Of a DNA stretch of 64,000 nt, positions 19,800 through 31,784 are shown in pieces. Position numbers and translations under genes: made by a program. How positions within the stretch are numbered: position 1 is the first letter of the stretch; every line of letters begins with the position of its first letter. The stretch covers positions 111,350,827 to 111,414,826 of the forward strand of contig OZ021722.1 of the NCBI GenBank assembly GCA_963978545.1. The letters are read 5' to 3'. Under the pieces are notes generated by a model that was not told the DNA's origin, made no database searches, and saw nothing but the letters and a program-made list of their open reading frames with translations. This DNA is from Linyphia triangularis (Eukaryota > Arthropoda > Arachnida > Araneae > Linyphiidae).

Positions 19800-20376
19800 T
19801 TAGGGTGTTGGTACCCAAAAATTTAAAAATAATCGATTTTGAGTTTATTATTGTTTATCAGAATTTATATTCTCCCCTTTAAAAAGATACCTCATTTGTA
19901 ATAATTCCTCAACTAGAAGTATTTCTGATAATTTTTTGAAAACAAAATTATTAACTATTAGTGTAAGTAAAGTTTTCTTTAAAATACGTTTTTCTGAAAA
20001 CTAGATTTTTCATTATTCAAGTACCTTTTTCTCAGAAACTGCTCAAATTATCTTCCTAAAATTTTTACCACATATTCTTTTTATGTATCCGTATATACTA
20101 AAGTGAGATTTTGTTTTATTTAAAAATAAAAAAATAAATGTTTTGGCTTTTTTTGGCAAAAAAAATTATGATTTTTAACACATTGCAATGACTTTCACAA
20201 AAATTTATTTTAAAAAGAAAGTAAATGAATCATAATCAAAAGCTAACTTCAGTAGAATAACAAGTGTCTGCTAAATGCACTGAAAAAAAAATGAGGCTTC
20301 TCTGTCAAATACTTTCTGATAAAAAGATACATGAAATATGTCAAATTAACGGTGTAGAGGGTACCAACTCCCCTTA
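19800..20376. mobile_element. Possible small MITE
   Basis: Short imperfect inverted ends: TTAGGGTGTTGGTACCC at 19800-19816 against the complement of GGGTACCAACTCCCCTTAA ending at 20377. The interior is AT-rich and non-coding. No clear target duplication, so the call is tentative. The left end also occurs at 63668 in copy B, which runs out of the window. Confidence 0.4.
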
Positions 20377-23300
20377 AATTTATTTAAATAAACACACTAC
20401 AATTAATAATTCCCGCATTTTTTTTTATTCAATTCTAAATGTTTCGAAAAGGCCATGAACACAAAAATTTCTGCTCTCTGCGCTTTAACTTTTCTTTTTC
20501 TAATTTGCCTAAAATCGCTTGTTAGATTTCGGAGGGAAAATACACATTTGGTTCTAATGAAATGTGACGTCACTTGGATCTAAAACTACTTGGCTTGAAA
20601 CTCAGCAGCAGAAACCAGTTTTGTTAGTTTCTCTCAAATCGCGCCAACTTGCATGGGATATGCAAACACACACCAACTATTTGGCAGAAACCTCACGACA
20701 AACATAGAAACGAAAGGATCTCGTGATGTCAGAGCTATAGTAGATCGTTTTGATCTAACTGCTATCGGACGAGGTTTTCTGAAATTTTCTTTTCTTAATA
20801 TTTAAGTAAATAATTTTTTTAAAGAACTTTTGTTTGAATATTTGGAATCAGTAAAAAAAAATTCTTATATATATATAAAGTAATTTCACTCGTTTTTAAA
20901 AAGTTAGGGAATTGTCCATTGTAACTGTAAATATATCCTTGTTTTCCTCTCGCAAAAATTATTGTATGTCCCATGCGTCGATGTGCGTTTTTATTTATTA
21001 AAAATGATCAAATGTTGTTAGCTATAGTATTATTAACATCTACCGAAATGTACCTATGTATTTCATAAATTTGCTGTTTATAAATTCAGCGAAAATTTAA
21101 ATTTTTGTCTTAAGGGAAATTTTCTTTTGTTTCTCCGTGTTCCGTGCGCCTACAAATGCATACTTGACATCTAGTTAAAACAATTGTTTTTCTATATAAC
21201 TTTGGCACTCACTAAAACTATAGAAAAGAAAAACGAATAAATGCATCGCTAGTTTGCAATTTTATTTTGTTTAAGAGAAAAGAGCTTCTCGTGCATCAGT
21301 CAGAGAATCACCATTAAAAGAGAAAGAAACAATTGCTTTCTTAACAAAATTCTGTAAAGTTTTCTAAACAAACTCTAATTCCTAGTTTCTAACTCTTGGG
21401 CTCTACTTGACAGTCCATGTCAGTTTATGAGCCAGCCCAATCAATGTTTACTCTCCGCCCAATCGTGTACACGCCCTCTAATTTTAAATTCCGTTGAATC
21501 GTACACACTGCATTATGCCTAATGATCGTCACCATCCTTAGACCGCGGTCCCCCACAATTAGAAGACACTGCAAGGCTTAGTAAATATATGTCTCATGAA
21601 TATCTTTCTACCATTTTGAACAATGACGTCATAGTTCAAAGTATTCTATTACTCCCGAACTAACACTTTCGAAAATTCATGTGCGTGAATGGTTGAGGTA
21701 GTATCAGAAAACTTTAAATTAGAAGACTTAAAAGTTTGAAATGCCAAAAAAAAATATGGCATTATCCTCCAATTTCATATCGTCAATGAACGAAAGGGTG
21801 AGAAATATTGAAGATATGATTTTACTTGAAAATGTAAGAAGTTGCTATTTTTAGTAATAATATTTTTAGTTAATAATATTTTTAGTACAAGTAAATAGAT
21901 TTGTACGAGGTATTGAGATTTGAAGTGATTGATTAATCCCGATCTTTACAGTTACTTTAAGAATTTACTAATTACAATTGGACAAAATTATTAAACCATA
22001 ATTACAAGTTGAGCATCAATTATAAATAATGGTATGCCAAAAGGAATATAATTTAGCCAATTTGTGATGTAACCTGTTCTTGAGAAATAGCCAGTCTGAT
22101 CTTGAGAAATAGCCACTTCGAAAAGCAACCGTTACGATTAGCTTCACGATTTAGTCTTACCTTCCCTACCAGATAACTTTTTTTCCTAAGGCAGGTTCTT
22201 GTTGCAATGAATTTTTCATTGAACGCTTACTCCTGTTGTAGAATGACCATACTACAAGAAACAATCAAAATTTGAAGAGGTATCTTTCTAGGAGGGACAA
22301 CTTCCCTGTAATTGTCCTTTGAATAATAGGCATCAATAACAACAACTAAAAATCCCTGTATGTATATTTTTTCTTCTTCGAGTAATTTTTTTTTTTTTCT
22401 ATTCATCCTTGTCAGGAATACTTTTGATGTCCTGAAAAAAGGAACTTAAATCAGCCGCTTAATCCTCGGAGGAACTCTTCTGGTTCATTTTCAATACTTT
22501 CAGAAAGGACTCCCTAACTGCGAAACAGTGAGAACAAGAACAGAAAAGACAAGTAGGAGAGACAGATATGGAAATACACCGGTTTGCATAATTAGTTACA
22601 ACACAAAAATTGGTGTAAAATCCGAATATAGCGGAATGAGTTCATCGTTACCATCACGAAAAAAGAGTCCTTTTATTGGATTGTGCAGTCACCCTCAAAT
22701 AAGCAGTAAGAAACGCAGACGGATATTCAGTATCGCATAATCACCAGTTTTATTTATTGCAAAATAAAATCGTCGGTGAATCATAGGCAACTGTCTCTAC
22801 CTCCCCCCCATCAATTAATTTTACAAAACCAGTGATTTTAAAATTCTACTCTCTGTCTAACCAATACTCCACCAGTCTCTTCTTTCTCTCTGTCCCCGTT
22901 TAGCAGTTTTACCATTTGAAAGATATAGAGATCCCATTCTGAAAAACCTTGCACTTACATGAACAATGTTTGCTCTTTGAAGTGGCAGTTTAGTGACATC
23001 ATACCAAAATGACACGAGGTATCACACTCTATCATCTGCATAACCTTAGAGGGACCCCCCCCCCCCTTCCCGTTAAAAGGGGAAGGGTGTGCTAATTATC
23101 ATCCTCTCTCTCTCTCTCTCTCTCCTCAAAATCGTCTGCGAGAGATTGGAGATGAGTGGAGCTGTCGTCAGGAGGGTTAATGACGAGGGTGATAGTTTCG
23201 GTTCTAAATTGGGAGTTGAGAATGAGTCACACAATCGGTTATTTATCACTGGAAAAGATGGACACGAGCGGAATGAGTAATGTCGTGGAATCGAATTAGC

Positions 23301-23784
23301 ATTAAATGTCGTGTTGGGTACGCAAGCGTCAAGTTAGATTGGGCAAATTGTTAATGTTGCCTAAACTGTTAGTGAGGAAAATTGTGGGTTGTAAATTATT
23401 TGAGATCATCAACAGTAAGAAATAAATTAACATTCCTTAATTGCTCTGTTTTACTTTTAAGTTATAGTACAAATTGTTTTATGTTTCGTTTAAACAGTCT
23501 TACGCTAAAACAGCCTTACGACAGACTAAAAATACCTTTAAATCAAGGATAGCCGTTTACGCTATCGGAAGTAAGCAAACAAATTTTTATAAACATCTGT
23601 TGATTTCTTCAGGTCTGCTCTAAGCATCATCAGAGTTCAATTATACCCACCTCTTCGTCCATGCATCTAATTTCTAAAACAACTCAATGTAAGGTATACA
23701 ATAGAAAAAGTCATTGAAATTATATTTTGTGATATAATCTAAACTTACATACCATTCTTATTAAATAAAAAAAGAAAATATATA

Positions 23785-23818
<34 letters not shown>

Positions 23819-24358
23819 CAATCTAAGGAAGTCAGAAAATGGCCACATAAAAAATGCATTTATTGATCCAAACAGATGTCGAGAAATTATTAATACTAAA
23901 AAACCTCTCCGCGGTACTTTTTTAGAGCTTTTTATTGCGCTTTATACTTCAATGTTTGTTTAAGCAAATATTTCAGGGTGCAGTTTGTAATGATGGGCAA
24001 AAAATAAATTAACTCTGCTACATCATGAAATAATTCGCGAGAAAATGAGTCATTTTAGGCAATATACTTTGCAAACGTTTATTTTCTTTATGATCGTTAT
24101 CATAAAAAAAAAAGTAGTTTAACCAAAGTATGAAAATAAACGAGCTGTAATGATGCATATTTACTTGTAAAACCTTTTAGGTAAATTTTGATGACTTTTC
24201 ACATGACTTTTTCTAATGGAAAATATTTCTGTATTTTTTTGCATCAGTAAAAACACTCATTCGCAGTGACGATACAGTTAAAGCCACTTTCGACCCTTTT
24301 AAAGATTGAAAAAAAAATTACAAAAAGATTAGCGCATCTCTAATCTCTTAAATTAAAA

Positions 24359-24398
<40 letters not shown>

Positions 24399-24561
24399 AT
24401 TAGTGCACCAAATGATTTGGATTGTGCATTTCAAATTTTATTATTATTTCTTAGAGGAATTTTAACTAATTAACGAAGGGTAAATGTACGAGTGGATAAT
24501 TTGAAGAAGAAAGAATTGAAATCGATATTTCTTTGTCCTAACATCTTTAAAGAAATAAAGG

Positions 24562-24595
<34 letters not shown>

Positions 24596-24884
24596 CACTT
24601 ATGTTTAATACTTTTTGGTCTAAATTCTTTCACCAATAAATTCGAGTATAATTTTGACTATTTTTTTAAAAAGTCCAAAATTTTGGGATTTTTTTCCATT
24701 TTGACAATTTTTTATTTCTAGTTTTAATTATAAACATTTGTTTTCTTTAATTAATTTACTATAGTATAAAAGTTTTCTCGGAATAAAATATAAAATCTTT
24801 TTCATATCAAATCCGTGGACTGGACCAACTCAATATTCCACATAAAGGTTTTTTCATTGTCTATTAATAACAGATTAGTCGAAA
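20377..24884. other. AT-rich intergenic with simple repeats
   Basis: About 4.5 kb in which I recognise no gene or named element. Simple repeats: poly-C 23055-23066, CT repeat 23104-23124, AT repeat 23779-23816, poly-T 24361-24394, poly-A 24570-24595. Small frames at 22528-22740 and 23089-23280 have no family features and are probably chance. Confidence 0.5.
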
Positions 24885-25079
24885 TACAGTGTGTCCGAAA
24901 AGTCCTTGATACATTTCAAAAATTCAGAGGAAAGCAACAAATTGTTGTTCACACAATAATGCTTCACAAAATCACAAATTTATTTTTTCATCTTAAAACA
25001 AATTACTTCCAAAATGTGTTCATAGATGACGCTGTATCTCCAGTTCAGTCCAGTGTCGAGGACCAGGGTTGCCATATTG

Positions 25080-25786
25080 GCCTTCTTAACGCCAAATTTG
25101 GGAAATTTTGCCTTTTTTAGAAGTGCCTGGCCTTAAGAATTTGCATCTGGCCTTTTCTTTAATTTGGCCCTATTTTTTGGCCTTTTTTCCCCACAATTTC
25201 CGAAGTCAGAAAAAAATGCTAATTAAAACAAACTTTCCCTTTTTTTCAAATTTTTTAAGTGAGAAGATACGCTTTTCGCCTGAAGTTAAGTGCGACACCC
25301 GATACCTTCTTTAATCTCGTTTTTTGGCCTCAGGAGCTGACCAGTGACGACCGTAGTTGACAAGAAGAGGGGGTCGAATGATTGTCCGAATACAGGATGT
25401 AAACGAGGCTCTAGGCAGAATAACCACAGGTTCTTTTTGAGCAGAAAGGGCGATATCAATTAAGATAAGTGATAGAGGGACTGGGTTTCCAAGAATCTTG
25501 TCCCAAAAGGGATAGTGAAATTAGTCGTTCTGTCTTGCCTCTTGCCAACGAACCTCAAAATGCTCTAAGCAATGAGACTGCCATCTGCCACCCATATAAA
25601 TCCAAGCATGGTGGTCCGTCCTAAAGTGGATGATTATTGTGATGGCTGTAGAGTAGAAAAAGTTTAATTCGGTAGATTAGTGAAATTTAGATTTTTCTAA
25701 ATAACTTTTAAGAACAAATAATTCAGAGAGAAAATTTACATTTAAAAAGTAAACTTCGATCAATCATAATACGTATAACATATATA
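25080..25786. other. Left subterminal part of the 12.8-kb hAT-like element
   Basis: Contains the repeated GGCCTTTT motifs up to about 25340, then unrecognised sequence. No coding potential seen. Confidence 0.5.
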
Positions 25787-27004
25787 TGTTGTGGCACCAG
25801 GCACGGCCAGTCGGATTAGGATATAGGTTGGTTGGACATGGGATAGTTAGATGAGCTGTACTGAAGCGAAGTGAGGACATTGTTCGGAGGGTGTGGCCCA
25901 TAGATTGAATATATCTCGGAAAAGACGACGAGACGAGAGGAGGAAAGAAAGAAAAAAAACCAGAAATGCGGAAAATGTGTTGGGAGCAGGCGCGGATTTG
26001 AAGGGGGTGCGGGGGGTGCGACCGCACCCCCCTTAAAGTATCTCGTCTAAATTTTTTAAATGGCAGTTTCACAGAGTTCAAAGTAAAAAGAAATAGATAA
26101 AAAAAAAAATGAAATTTCATATATTTGTAAGATCTATTTTTTTACTTAATATCAATATCGATGGAAATCAGCAAACAAAATTAAGCTTTTTATGACATTC
26201 TTCATGCCTCATTAATACAGATTTTTAAGCCACTTAACCGAACGCCTTATTTCGTTACCCGTGGAAGAAATGGGCTTGAGAAGGGACGAGTAGATCGGGA
26301 TTGTGTTGACCTGCAATGTACATCTCAACGAATCTTCACCCCTTGTGTGATTCTCAAATTAAAAAATGAATTTTGAATGACCATTGAAACATTTCTCAAT
26401 TTCAGCATGATTTTCTCCTTGATCAGAGGCCAATTAATTATAAAGGTGTAATATCGGAGTGCCATCGCACCCCCTAAACTTCATTCGATGTACAAAAAAT
26501 CATGCACTAAAATAGCTTTGAAGAAAAAAAAATCCTTAAATTATAATTGGAAAATAAAATGCCTAATTCATAACTAAGAAAAAGCTTTGATCAAATCGGC
26601 ACTATAGCATTATTGCAATTCTATAGAATATTGCAAGAACTTACAGTTCCGATCAAGACGCTATCGATAAATTAGGACCAAGAAGTTTCTCTTCATTCTT
26701 TCCTAAAGATCTTAAAACAGCCAAGGGAAGGGAACAAAATGACCCCTTCTTTGTGTGACCTTGAATTTGAAGGACACAAACAAAGTAATAAAATTTGAGG
26801 GGTCATACAACATACAATACCCTCCCTTGCACGCGACATTGCCCCATATCACATGTGAGTTGCAAAATTACTAACATGCCTCTACTCGGAGGTGGAAGTG
26901 AATGGAATGGTCATTCTTGCTTGAGTTGGAGGATGCATGCGATGTCTAGATTGTTTGTTTCTTCAATTGGTATGGCAGTGCAAGATAATTAACAGTAATA
27001 TATA

Positions 27005-27455
27005 ACCATGATAAGATTTTTTTAATTTAATATTTATTTTATAAAGTGTAATATAACATTAACAATTTGTTTTAGTTTAGACATTTGCTTTTTTTTTTCT
27101 AAATATTTTTGAATATTTAATTTTTGACCGAATGATCAGAAGTAGCGATTTATCCTACACACTCATATTTGATATTTTATGTAATTATCAACTTAACTCT
27201 CAATTCAATACCATCAGTATATGAATAGATTGTAATAAAATATTTAATTCTTACAAAAATTAACAGATTTTACTGGATTAACCCATTGTATCTGCACCCT
27301 TTCATATGCAAAATCAATAAAGTCAAACAAAATTACTTTTTTAAATTATAAAAATGTAATTTATCATTGACAGTTTAAAGTGAGTTCCATATAGTTTTTA
27401 ACTTATTTTCAAAATATTGAGGATCATAGCCTAGCACGTTTTTAAATATTGCTAT
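27005..27455 (+). repeat. Internal direct repeat, first unit
   Basis: Matches 28652-29070 with moderate divergence. Shared landmarks are GACCGAATGAT, TGTATCTGCACCCTT, CATATGCAAAATC, ACAGTTTAAAGTGAGTTCCAT and TTCAAAATATTGAG. Confidence 0.85.
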
Positions 27456-27716
27456 GCTCCAATCTCACTCACAAGAGGTATACTCGCCTACCATACAAAA
27501 AGTCACCGGGTCGAGCAATATGTCTGTAGTCTGTTTTCAAATTGAGTAAAGACTTTAAAAATTTTGACTAGTAATCTTGCATCGATTGTTGAGCTACTTC
27601 CTGATAGTTTTCCGAGGTTTCTCTTATTTACGATGTATATAAAGTCCATTTTTTCCTTGAAAAACCATCTGGTAGATGTTCTCTGCTTGATAAATAAACT
27701 AATCAGAATCTAACGT

Positions 27717-27753
<37 letters not shown>

Positions 27754-28651
27754 ATGAGGATTTGTGTGTTGACTGTTTAAGATGGTCTTTGAGTACATTT
27801 TCCTAATTTAAGCTATCTTTGAATCATATTTATAAAAGAAAATATAATGTTATGTTAAAACAATCTCAAAATTTATATTAAAGTACAGGTTGGATATAAT
27901 TAAAATCTATCTATTTAGAGAATTTTTGCAACTAAAGGAAAATATAAAACTTTAAGATGAAAAGGGCTTATATGGCTGTTACTTTTACATGTTATTCCTT
28001 ATAAATGAAATAATAAATCAAAATGAAATCAATCCAATGAAGTTTTAAATATATTATTGTTCTTGAAGCGTAATTAGCAAAAATCCAAACAGTTATTTCT
28101 TAAAGTTTTCATTTCAAAAATTTTATGATAATGTTTAAACAGCATTACCAGATTTTCCCAGCAGCACTAATACAAAATTTCAAAAAGATTTATTAATTTC
28201 TATAGACTCCGGACTGATCTAAACAACACCAGTTTAATTATGACCCGCCTGCACCTTAAAAACTTTCTCGAGGATGTCAGAAAGCATAAGTACCGTTTGG
28301 TATTAGTAACCCCTAACCAAATCGGAATTATATTAAAGTTTTAAAAGAAATTTATACCGGATTGATACATAAAATCTTTATAGAATTTGATACTAATATT
28401 GTTGATGCGTATTTAACCAATAAAAAGAAAAGAAAATTTACAAAATAAATAAAAAATAAAATTTGAGAGAGCCATAGTAAAAACTATCTTATTCAAAGAT
28501 AATTTTTTTTATTAAAAAACTGTACACACACGCACATTGAGGTCAACGCACTCACTCTTTTTTTACTATAAAGTTCGAATACATGTTAATTTAATTAGAT
28601 AAGTCTTAGTAGTGCATCAATATGTAGAGTTAAGGTTAAGGTGACTAAACA

Positions 28652-29070
28652 TTGGTAAGATTTTTTTTTTTTTTTTAATTTTACTTATTTCACCAAATGT
28701 AATATTTCATTAACAATATTTGTTTAGATCTTTGTTTTTTCCGAAAAATGTTTAAATATTTCATTTTTGTCCGAATGATACGAAGAAGGGACTTATCGTG
28801 CACACTGATATTCGATATTGTGTGCAATTATCAAAGTAATATTTGAATAGATTATTATAAAATATTTCATTCTTATAAAAATAAACTGATTTTACTGAAA
28901 TAAGTATTGTATCTGCACCCTTGCATATGCAAAATCCTTAAAACCCTTTGACAATGTCAAACGAAATTATTTTCTTAAATTATAAAAATGTCATTTATCC
29001 TTAACAGTTTAAAGTGAGTTCCATGTTGTTTTGTACTTCTTTTCAAAATATTGAGAATCATAGCCAAACA
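28652..29070 (+). repeat. Internal direct repeat, second unit
   Basis: Second unit of the duplication inside the 4.1-kb hAT-like element. Its divergence from the first unit shows that the duplication is much older than the 1-20132 duplication. Confidence 0.85.
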
Positions 29071-30310
29071 CGTTTTTACTTTCAATTACCCATATGTTTA
29101 CATAGGGTATAGCAAGTGTATAGCATTTAGACGAACTGACGTACTAAACGAATTGACGTACGATAGTCAAATTTGCTGTGCGGGTTAGTGGTAGCCATGG
29201 GACCTACGATTAAGGTTACGCAATCGTCCCCACCGAAATTCCCATAGAAATCTGATAAAAGTGGAAAAAGCTGAAAAACGAGTGTCTTTAACACTCGCTT
29301 TTCAATCTTGAGCATCGCCCATCAACTATTGATATTTTTCTGTTTTTCGCACCAGGAAGGACAATGTAATGTCGATTGAATATCATCACCAATTTCCGAG
29401 TTTCGACGTTTTTTCCCATTCCCCCCCCCCCCCCCTCTCTTCCCACGTAAAAATATCGCCAAACCCTCGATTTTCACTTAAATGAAGGAAAATATGGAAA
29501 CAGTAAATAATGCCGTATCAAATTTGAATGCAAGGATCAATATTATAGTGTATAGTCTCAAGTTTATGTAACTTATAATTTAATTTACTAATGTGATGTC
29601 AAACAGAGTTGAAAAGCATTGTTTAACTTTGGAAATTATTAAAACTTTATGAAAATAGAGTTTAACGTACCTGCAGTATTGTCTAAAGTTGTTAAAACAT
29701 CTGCCGCCTTTTTTCTGCATTAAATGATTTATGATGTTGAATATATTGGTTAATTAACTTGCCTAAAAAAAGTTGAATTTTCAGGGTTGTTGAACTTTTT
29801 ACACTTCACCTGATCTGCATGAGATATTTTTTTGAGCTCTTAAATATTCTTTATCTAATAATAAATACTAAATATTTATAATTTAATTGAATTAAAGTGT
29901 ATTACATTTTCGGGGTAATTTCTTATATAGGACGCAAAAGAGGATGGTCAAACGCTCTAATTTTTATTTATCATTGAACCCTGGTAGTATCATACTAATT
30001 GATGATACCCCTCCTCCCCCCTCAATTCCAAGTTGATAAATTATTATCGCGACTGTAACCACTCACGGTCATAATCGCACCACCCTTGATTGACCTCTAA
30101 ATCCGCCCCTGGTTGGGAGTGCTTGTTTTCCTCGTGCCTGGCCGCTACAGAATTGTAACACGGTGTTTCCCATTGAGTACAGTGTAAAGTGATATGAATA
30201 CTTGTATGTTCATACTTTTGTGGTGCTGCGTGTAAATAAAGAAAAGATCTTGACCTCTACAATTTTGCAGACTTTATTTCGAACGAGTATATCGAAAAAA
30301 CAACACAACA

Positions 30311-30600
30311 TATATGCGCCTTGTAAAATAGTGAAAATTCAATTAAATGTCCAGTTTCGATGTTTATAGTTCAACAACTTCTACTAAAATATCTAATTTT
30401 CATTCTAATAATAAAATGAGTTTTTTTTTAATAATATTTAGGAATCCAGTTGAGTAGTAAGACGAGAATATTGTAAAGCTCCACAATTCACGTTTTCTAA
30501 ATATTCATTCGTATAAAAATCAAATTTATGTAACAATTTAATGTTTTATTTGGATTTGATGTTATTTGCACACTCATCAGATATCTCTTTTCTACCTAAA
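30311..30600. other. AT-rich spacer
   Basis: Sequence between the solo LTR and the tandem duplication, still within the 12.8-kb element. Nothing recognised. Confidence 0.4.
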
Positions 30601-31074
30601 TAGAGACAAAAGAGTATTGTTTATTGTACCTCAACTGAAAAAAAAAAAAAAAAAAAAAAAATGAAACTGAAGGAAAAAAAAAAAATTTAAAAATATTTTA
30701 AAATTTCAAGCATTTTTTTTAAGTTCCACTTTAAATATTTGAAAAAATGTCTAATATTTTTCTTTAAACTCTTTGATAACTAAATAATCTAATAAAAATA
30801 TACATTTTGTGACAAATAGGTATCAAAGAAAAATTATGAATTTTTATGCTCCTCTTAATGATGATAGAGATAGCGCAAAAATTTTGGCCCTCCCTCTCCC
30901 CACCAATTTCCCTTTAACCTATGCATTCATGTATTTCACATTATTAACAAGGAGTTCAAATAGCACACTCACAAATTCCGTGGGTAAGTTGTTCCATTGT
31001 ACCTTGTATGGAAAGTATTTATAGTTTTCTATGTTCAACGAATTATGTGTCCAAAGGAGGGGTATATTTTTAGA

Positions 31075-31105
<31 letters not shown>

Positions 31106-31223
31106 GCATTTATGTGATACCAAACATAAATATTTTAAACAAAAAAATGTCTTGAACAATTTTTAAAATTAAAAAATTAGTAAATTCTTAATTAAAAAAT
31201 TTAAATTTTAAAATGTTTCCTGT
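30601..31223 (+). repeat. Tandem duplication, unit 1
   Basis: Runs from TAGAGACAAAAGAGTATTG to AATGTTTCCTGT and is repeated directly by 31224-31624 plus 37504-37716. It holds the intact, empty version of the LINE target (CTTGTATGGAAAGTATTTATAG at about 31003-31024). Poly-A and poly-T runs differ in length between units. Confidence 0.95.
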
Positions 31224-31624
31224 TAGAGACAAAAGAGTATTGTTTATTGTACCTCAACTGAAAAAAAAAAAAAAATGAAACTGAAGGAAAAAAAAAAAAA
31301 TTTTAAATATTTTAAAATTTCAAGCATTTTTTTTAAGTTCCACTTTAAATATTTGAAAAAATGTCTAATATTTTTCTTTAAACTCTTTGATAACTAAATA
31401 ATCTAATAAAAATATACATTTTGTGACAAATAGGTATCTAGAAAAATTATGAATTTTTATGCTTCTCTTAATGATGATAGAGATAGCGCAAAAATTTTGG
31501 CCCTCCCCCCACCAATTTCCCTTTAACCTATGCATTCATGTATTTCACATTATTAACAAGGAGTTCAAATAGCACACTCACAAATTCCGTGGGTAAGTTG
31601 TTCCATTGTACCTTGTATGGAAAG

Positions 31625-31784
31625 TTGGTTGGTTGGTTGGTTGGTTGGTTGGTTGGTTGTGAGTTATCTGGCGCAAAAGCAACAAAAAGGCTATACTGCG
31701 CCGAAACCATACAAATATTTAAAAGGTTTTAAAAATACACTTGTTTACAGGAATAGAATAATAAAAACTTTTAAAGTTGATGTA
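31625..31784 (-). repeat. LINE 3' tail with AACC repeats
   Basis: The plus strand shows eight or so TTGG repeats (31625-31657) followed by GAGTTATCTGGCGC, GGCTATACTGCGCCGAAACC. The minus-strand RNA would carry GGTTTCGGCGCA...GCGCCAGATAACTC before the repeats; the two GCGC blocks can pair as a stem. This is the part shared with the SINE at 8492-8556. Confidence 0.88.

Larger units (their letters stand above)
1..20132. repeat. Segmental duplication, copy A
   Basis: This block matches 43810-64000 in the same orientation, with an offset of 43809 at the left end that drifts to 43805, 43814 and about 43864 through small indels. The match covers coding relics and non-coding sequence alike, so it is one duplicated locus and not independent insertions of the same families. 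The block starts inside the BEL 5' LTR only because the window starts there; its true left edge is unseen. The right edge is also unseen, because copy B is still matching at 64000. Differences are scattered substitutions, homopolymer changes, one 9-bp tandem insertion and one large AT-repeat expansion. Confidence 0.97.
25987..30111. mobile_element. 4.1-kb non-autonomous hAT-like element
   Basis: Termini CAGGCGCGGATTTGAAGG and CCTCTAAATCCGCCCCTG are inverted repeats close to the common hAT terminus CAGGGGCGGATTTAG. They are flanked by a perfect 8-bp duplication GTTGGGAG (25979-25986 and 30112-30119). No open frame of useful length lies inside. It contains a ~430-bp internal direct duplication, a poly-T run (27718-27749) and poly-C (29421-29435). 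Confidence 0.88.
25787..30310 (+). repeat. Solo LTR split by a 4.1-kb hAT-like element
   Basis: TGTTGTGGCACCAGGC at 25787 and ACAACACAACA ending at 30310 are TG...CA termini flanked by TATA on both sides (25783-25786 and 30311-30314), a 4-bp target duplication. AATAAA occurs near 30235. Removing the insertion gives a ~390-bp LTR. There is no internal region, so it is a solo LTR left by LTR-LTR recombination. Orientation follows the AATAAA signal and the family is unknown. Confidence 0.65.

Noticed and set aside
22528..23280. Small open frames of 63-70 codons as host genes
   Set aside because: No family features, no splice or promoter context, and similar lengths are expected by chance.
24361..24595. 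Poly-T and poly-A runs as an inverted-repeat element or a processed pseudogene
   Set aside because: No coding remnant or target duplication is linked to them; simple homopolymers are enough to explain the pattern.
31538..31732. Frame rich in VGWL repeats
   Set aside because: It is only the TTGG repeat tail of the LINE read in translation.
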